From: an uncultured Prevotellaceae bacterium
GTDB lineage: Bacteria > Bacteroidota > Bacteroidia > Bacteroidales > Bacteroidaceae
NCBI GenBank assembly: GCA_902763615.1
Contig: CACWSX010000007.1
Span: forward strand, 24,185 to 88,184
Reading direction: 5' to 3'
Length of the DNA stretch: 64,000 nucleotides
The stretch's first letter is position 1, and each line of letters starts with the position of its first letter. The notes below the pieces were generated by a model. The model worked only from the letters and a program-made list of their open reading frames with translations. It had not been told where the DNA came from and did no database searches. Shown here in pieces: positions 55,734 to 64,000 of this stretch. A program made the translations under genes and the position numbers.

Positions 55734-57275
55734 ATGATGACAAAGAAAACCTTATTATGCGTGATAACTCTGATGGTGGGTTGTCTCGCAATGAAAGCTC
55801 AGAAGAGCATTGTGATTCTCTATGAAAACGATGCCCATTGTGGTATCGACGGTTATCAGAAGATGGCAGGCCTACGTGATGCTATCAACAAGTCGGATAC
55901 AGCCTACGCTGGAGCCGTCTGTTGCGGTGATTTCCTGCAAGGTAACACCACGGGAGCCATCTCCAAAGGCCAGTACATCGCCGATATCATGAAGCTGATG
56001 GACTACCATGCCATTACACTCGGCAACCATGAGTTCGATTATGGTGTGCCCCGACTGAAAAATTTATTAGAACAGATCGGTGCACCTGTCACTTGTGCCA
56101 ATTTCTATGAGGCCGGTGAGCCGTTGCCCATCTATGCGCCCTACGTCATCCATCAATATGGTAATAAGAAAGTGGCCTATGTCGGGGCCTGTACCCCGGA
56201 GACGATGATCCTAGAGGGCTACTCCTTCTACGATACCAACGGCATCCTGCTCTACGACCTCAAACCTAAGAATTTCTATGAACTCATCCAACAGGCCGTC
56301 GACAATGCCCGTAAAGAGGGTGCCGACTATGTGGTTCTGCTCTCACATGTGGGTGAGACCCCGCAGTCGATGGGTTTCAGTTCCCACCGTCTCGTGAACA
56401 ACACCCGAGGCATCGACGTGGTGCTCGACGGTCACTCCCATGAGATCTTCGAGGGCGTGAAGGTGAAGAACCTCGATGGTAAGGAGATCACCGTCACACA
56501 GACAGGCACGCAGTTCGCCAACGTCGGCAAGCTGGTCATCACCCCCGACGGCCGGTTCATCACCCATCTCATCAAGAGCAAGGAAATCAATGATGAGAAT
56601 GATGCCGTGAGCGATGCCACTGAAGAAATCCATAAGAAGGTGAAAGCAGTCACCTCTGAGAAGGTAGCTCATAGCGACTACACCCTCGTGGTGAGTGATG
56701 AGAACGACCAGTGGATCGTGCGCGGCGAGGAGACGAATGCCGGTGATCTGGTGGCCGATGCCTACCGCTATGCCATGAAGGCCGATATCGGTTTAGAAAA
56801 TGGTGGTGGTATTCGTAACGATATCAATGCCGGCGACATCACCTATGGCGACATCATTGGCATGCTGCCTTATGACAACACCCTGCGCCGTATCTCGGTA
56901 ACCGCTGAACAACTAAAACAGATGCTCACCCGCTGCACAGCTCTCGTACCGGTGCTTGACGGCAACTTCCCGCAAGTCTCTGGCTTGCGTTTCACCATTC
57001 ACAGCAAGAGCCACCGTGTGAGCGACATCGAAATCCTGCAGGAAGACGGCACCTATAAGCCCATTGACATGCAGCGCACTTATAGTGTCGCCCTGACAAA
57101 CTACAATCATGAGGGAGGCGGTTTCTTCGACTGCTTCAAGAAATGCGTGGTGCTCCAGGAAAGTTCGCTACGCTACTACGAGGCGCTATCGGACTATCTC
57201 CACGAGGTACTCGGCGGCACTACCGGCAAGGCCTATGCCAAGCCTCAGGGACGCATCAAGATTATAGAGGATTAA
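55734..57275 (+). CDS. 5'-nucleotidase/UshA-like metallophosphoesterase
   Basis: A 513-residue secreted protein. The metallophosphatase metal-site motifs YENDAHCGIDG, GNHEFDYG and LDGHSHEIF are present. The C-terminal 5'-nucleotidase domain shows GLENGGGIRNDINAGDITYGDI and ALTNYNHEGGGFFD. The family hydrolyses nucleotides or UDP-sugars in the periplasm. It precedes the GH2 gene by 29 bp on the same strand, though a shared function is not evident. The first codons are ATG ATG; either could be used. Confidence 0.88.
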   Translation: MMTKKTLLCVITLMVGCLAMKAQKSIVILYENDAHCGIDGYQKMAGLRDAINKSDTAYAGAVCCGDFLQGNTTGAISKGQYIADIMKLMDYHAITLGNHEFDYGVPRLKNLLEQIGAPVTCANFYEAGEPLPIYAPYVIHQYGNKKVAYVGACTPETMILEGYSFYDTNGILLYDLKPKNFYELIQQAVDNARKEGADYVVLLSHVGETPQSMGFSSHRLVNNTRGIDVVLDGHSHEIFEGVKVKNLDGKEITVTQTGTQFANVGKLVITPDGRFITHLIKSKEINDENDAVSDATEEIHKKVKAVTSEKVAHSDYTLVVSDENDQWIVRGEETNAGDLVADAYRYAMKADIGLENGGGIRNDINAGDITYGDIIGMLPYDNTLRRISVTAEQLKQMLTRCTALVPVLDGNFPQVSGLRFTIHSKSHRVSDIEILQEDGTYKPIDMQRTYSVALTNYNHEGGGFFDCFKKCVVLQESSLRYYEALSDYLHEVLGGTTGKAYAKPQGRIKIIED

Positions 57276-57286
57276 GAATGTTCTGA

Positions 57287-61111
<3,825 letters not shown>

Positions 61112-61117
61112 ATCATA

Positions 61118-63622
61118 ATGAAACCAATCATCAGAACCATTACAGGCCTCGTAATGGCCCTGTCGTTCACCACATCGATGGCGCAGACCATCGATCTGAC
61201 AAAGACAACTATCGTATATCAGAAGAGCGAATCTGCGCTTGTGGGCCATATGGCCGAGGTCCTGGCTGATGATATCGAACGGGTGTCGGGCATAAGACCC
61301 GAAGTTTCCAAAGTAACAGGATTATCCGGACAGTCCTACATGCTAGGAAAGACCAAAGCGGCGATTGTTCTCGCCACGGCGGGTCGGAGCAAATGGCATA
61401 AAGATATTCGGGGCTCCTGGGAACGCTATGCCATCGACACGAAGGACGGCTGCCTCTATATCACCGGCAGCGATGCCAGAGGCCTGGCATACGGTGCGCT
61501 TCACGTGAGCGAAGCCATCGGCGTGTCACCCTGGTACTGGCTTGCAGATGTGCCTGTAGATCCATCCAACAAACGCGTATTCAGTTATCAGGAAAACTAC
61601 GTCAGCAAATCGCCCACGGTGAAATATCGCGGTGTCTTCATCAACGATGAGGACTGGGGACTGAAAACTTGGGCCGCCAAGAACTACGAACGTGACCTCG
61701 GCGACATCGGGCCAAAAACCTACGACAAGGTCTGCGAGCTGATCCTAAGACTCAAGGGCAACATGCTGGCCCCTGCCATGCACACCTGTACGGGCGCTTT
61801 CTACTCGCATCCTGAGAGTCAGAAGATGGCCGACAAATGGGGTATCATGATTACTACCAGCCACTGCGAGCCGTTACTCTTCAACAATGCGGCTCCCTCG
61901 GAATGGGACAAGGAGTGCGACGGTGAATGGAACTATGAGACCAACAGCGCCACCATTCTGAAGAAACTCAACGACCGCATCCGTGAGACGGCACAGTATG
62001 ACAATATCTACACCATGGGCATGCGCGGTCTGCACGATGAAGCCATGAAGGGCAGCACCGACCCAAAGGACCGTGCCCGTACCTTGGAAAAAGTGTTTGC
62101 CAAGCAGCGCGCCATCCTCACGAAATATAAGAAGGTAAAGGCCGAACGGTTGCCGCAGATCTTCGTGCCCTACAAAGAGACACTCGACATCTACGATGCC
62201 GGTCTGCGTGTGCCCGACGACATCACCATCGTCTGGCCCGACGATAACTACGGTTATATGAAACGCGTGTCGGATGCCCGGGAACAACAGCGCAAAGGCG
62301 GCAGCGGTGTGTATTACCATATTTCCTATCTCGGCACCCCCCACGACAATCTGTGGATTGCCACCACCGCCCCGATGCTGATGTACTACGAACTGAAGAA
62401 AGCCTACGACGCCGGTGCCGACCGCTACTGGCTCCTCAATGTCGGAGACATCAAACCCGGCGAGATCGAGACGCAGATGTTCATGGACATGGCCTGGGAC
62501 TTCGACGCCTTCAGTTACGATAATGCCAACCGCTATCAGGCTGAGTGGCTCGCCCGCACCTTCTTGTCGCAAGGCGATCATCTCACCTCCCGGCTGTCGG
62601 AGCTCACCACCCGGTTCCAGTTTATTCTCGACAACTACTATCGGCTGGCCTGGGATCGCAAACCCGAGTTCATGGGCTACGAATTCGAGTGGAGCGGCGA
62701 CAAGCTCGATGCCCTCCACGACACAGATTTCAGTTTCGACGACGGCACAGCCCAGAAGCGACTCATGGACTATGAGAATATCTGTGAGGCCTACGACATG
62801 ATTGAAAGCAACATCGACGAGGCCCTGCGACCGGCGCTTTTCGAGATGCTGGGCTATGCCGTCCACTCCGCCTGTCAGATGAACCGCAAGTTCCTCTACG
62901 CCCAGCGCAACCATGAGACGGGCAGTGCCATCTATGCCGCGATGGCCCTCAATGCCAACGACAAGATCGAGCAGCTGCGTAAGCGCTACAATGGACAGTT
63001 CGATGGGAAATGGAATGAGATGATCAGCGAGATACCGCCCGGTTTCTGCGCCAAATACCAACAGATGCCAAAGCTCAGCGACCAGCCCACCACCGAATAC
63101 CGTCTGCCCGATGACCAGCGCCACAAAGACCTGACGAACAAGGTCGAGCTCGGCTCGTTGAAGGTCGCCCCGCCCTTCCGCATCATCGAGGGTATCGGCA
63201 CCGACTGGAAGGGGCTGCAACTCGGCGAGCCCCACCAGACCTACGAGGCGACCGTCGAGGACTTCGATCCTGCCGACCCCTCTCTGCCCCGCATCGACAT
63301 TCCCATCGAATGCGATGCCAGCCAGATCGGCATCTGCATTGCGGCCGTTCCCTTCTGGCCCCGCAGCGGCAAGATGGTATGCCGCTTCGCAGTCAGTTTC
63401 GACGGCAGCGACCCGATTGTCTGTATACACGACTGCGAGGAGTGGAGCCATCCCTGGAAACTTCAGGTACTCGAGAACCGCCGGGACTTCACAGCCACCT
63501 TCTTCAATCATGCGCACCAGAAACACCACACGCTGACCATCATCATGGCCGAGCCAGGCCAGATCATCCAAAAGATTACCTACGGCGAACCAAGCCACTT
63601 CGGTGCCCCCATGAGAAATTAA
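61118..63622 (+). CDS. GH115 alpha-glucuronidase
   Basis: An 834-residue secreted protein. Family hallmarks are VKYRGVFINDEDWGLKTWA, LRLKGNMLAPAMH, IYTMGMRGLHDEAMKG, VWPDDNYGYMKRVSD and LLNVGDIKPGEIETQMFMDMAWDFDAF. The enzyme releases (4-O-methyl)glucuronic acid from internal or terminal xylose of glucuronoxylan, the one debranching step not otherwise covered here. A C-terminal domain (about 690-834) is as in family members. It follows the GH2 gene by 6 bp and is the last intact gene of the run. Confidence 0.93.
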   Translation: MKPIIRTITGLVMALSFTTSMAQTIDLTKTTIVYQKSESALVGHMAEVLADDIERVSGIRPEVSKVTGLSGQSYMLGKTKAAIVLATAGRSKWHKDIRGSWERYAIDTKDGCLYITGSDARGLAYGALHVSEAIGVSPWYWLADVPVDPSNKRVFSYQENYVSKSPTVKYRGVFINDEDWGLKTWAAKNYERDLGDIGPKTYDKVCELILRLKGNMLAPAMHTCTGAFYSHPESQKMADKWGIMITTSHCEPLLFNNAAPSEWDKECDGEWNYETNSATILKKLNDRIRETAQYDNIYTMGMRGLHDEAMKGSTDPKDRARTLEKVFAKQRAILTKYKKVKAERLPQIFVPYKETLDIYDAGLRVPDDITIVWPDDNYGYMKRVSDAREQQRKGGSGVYYHISYLGTPHDNLWIATTAPMLMYYELKKAYDAGADRYWLLNVGDIKPGEIETQMFMDMAWDFDAFSYDNANRYQAEWLARTFLSQGDHLTSRLSELTTRFQFILDNYYRLAWDRKPEFMGYEFEWSGDKLDALHDTDFSFDDGTAQKRLMDYENICEAYDMIESNIDEALRPALFEMLGYAVHSACQMNRKFLYAQRNHETGSAIYAAMALNANDKIEQLRKRYNGQFDGKWNEMISEIPPGFCAKYQQMPKLSDQPTTEYRLPDDQRHKDLTNKVELGSLKVAPPFRIIEGIGTDWKGLQLGEPHQTYEATVEDFDPADPSLPRIDIPIECDASQIGICIAAVPFWPRSGKMVCRFAVSFDGSDPIVCIHDCEEWSHPWKLQVLENRRDFTATFFNHAHQKHHTLTIIMAEPGQIIQKITYGEPSHFGAPMRN

Positions 63623-63643
63623 TCCGTATAAAAAAACAACACA

Positions 63644-63691
63644 ATGAAATACAACGTCAGATATCTGAAGGGATCATGGGGTCGGTTCTGA
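63644..63691 (+). pseudogene. Truncated ORF start after GH115
   Basis: ATG with the reading MKYNVRYLKGSWGRF and then a stop that falls inside the left arm of the inverted repeat. The A-rich leader before it looks like a genuine translation start, so a following gene of the operon may have been cut off here. Identity unknown. Confidence 0.35.
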
Positions 63692-63789
63692 TCATTTTTC
63701 AAATTAAGTGAAATGCGAATGAAACAGGTAATAAAGCATAGAGATTTCAGACTCTTGAATATGATCAGGAGAACCGACCCCGTGATTCC
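63671..63789. mobile_element. REP-like inverted-repeat element
   Basis: Left arm 63671-63695 (GGATCATGGGGTCGGTTCT then GATCAT) and right arm 63761-63789 (its reverse complement with a 3-bp insertion and few changes) enclose about 65 bp without a gene. This resembles paired REP sequences moved by REP-associated tyrosine transposases. No transposase gene lies within. Confidence 0.55.
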
Positions 63790-63961
63790 TAATTAAGGAT
63801 AGACTTGTAGTAGCAGGAAATAACTTTGGTGATAGGCACATCGTGACCACCTTTCATCACCCGTCTGGCAATACGCGAAGCATTGATAGAGGGATGGTTC
63901 GGCCCGATCCATTTGGCCCGGCAATGACAATAAGAACGGGCTTGTGATCAGTGGTTACCAT
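63789..63961 (-). pseudogene. Decayed zeta-toxin-like ATPase gene
   Basis: On the minus strand from the ATG at 63961: HKPVLIVIAGPNGSGRT, a Walker A like that of zeta-toxin/AAA proteins (Lys replaced by Arg). The frame then ends. In the next frame HPSINASRIARRVMKGGHDVPI...YYKSILN, ending in TAG at 63789, matches the C-terminal region of the same family. The middle of the gene (roughly 100 residues by comparison with the family) is missing. The gene's end abuts the REP-like element. Clearly inactive. Confidence 0.65.
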
Positions 63962-64000
63962 GTGGCTGAAATCTTCTGCGCATCCTCTCGCATCTGCTCA
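63955..64000 (-). CDS. 3' end of the gene preceding the zeta-toxin remnant
   Basis: The frame reads ...EQMREDAQKISATW and stops at 63955-63957, overlapping the toxin-like ATG by 7 bp (ATGGTAA). Such coupling is usual for toxin-antitoxin pairs, so this may be the antitoxin-like partner. It continues beyond the window. Confidence 0.4.
   Translation of the reverse strand, partial: EQMREDAQKISATW

Noticed and set aside
61874-63598. 574-codon open frame opposite GH115
   Set aside because: Antisense to an unmistakable GH115; no signal peptide or motif, no promoter or ribosome-binding context.

Overview
The window looks like a chromosomal segment of a plant-fibre-degrading Bacteroidales bacterium, most likely a rumen or gut Prevotella-type organism. 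The reasons are a SusC/SusD pair, many secreted glycoside hydrolases and esterases with Sec signal peptides ending in AQ, tandem xylanase-feruloyl esterase fusions of the kind described from Prevotella ruminicola, M56/BlaI pairs, two HU-related proteins, and Bacteroidetes promoters (TAnnTTTG -7 box, in places with TTTG 19-20 bp upstream). No rRNA, tRNA or CRISPR array was seen. All family calls were made by eye from the translations.

Left end (1-7300): the start of a gene running off the left edge, an AbiEii-like nucleotidyltransferase with a DUF6922-like partner, a gene fragment, a short repeat array, and two successive blaI-blaR1-like units. Each BlaI gene has palindromic operator candidates laid over a consensus promoter. 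7299-9954 holds a sodium:solute symporter and an OprO/P-like porin. 10087-14983 holds a divergent GH3/GH31 pair that could act on xyloglucan-type or other oligosaccharides.

Core (15028-55625) is a large xylan utilisation locus. It contains a GH3 -> CE6-CE1 -> GH43 operon, an unrelated DUF6057/haem-propeller pair, SusC -> SusD, two HU-like genes, GH8, GH43 -> GH43, esterase -> GH97, a CotH-kinase surface protein, GH51, a double GH43-CBM6 protein -> esterase, two GH10-CE1 xylanase/feruloyl esterases, and GH31. Together these supply endo-cleavage (GH10), reducing-end trimming (GH8), xylosidases and arabinofuranosidases (GH3, GH43, GH51), removal of acetyl and feruloyl esters (CE6, CE1, other alpha/beta hydrolases), and import (SusCD). 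55734-63622 carries a 5'-nucleotidase-like gene, a GH2 beta-galactosidase-like protein with a LamG insertion, and a GH115 alpha-glucuronidase that would complete xylan debranching. The right edge is scarred: a 15-codon truncated ORF, a REP-like inverted repeat and a decayed zeta-toxin-like gene.

The two most interesting signals are these. (1) A GTAACA motif sits at fixed helical phase (32, 53 and 75 bp) upstream of the -7 box of the four core xylan promoters (SusC, GH3 operon, GH8, GH10 operon), all of which lack a recognisable -33 box. It looks like the binding site of an activator not encoded here. (2) Gly/Phe/Gln/Arg-rich low-complexity inserts occur in at least seven unrelated secreted enzymes of the locus, including two inside the GH8 catalytic domain.
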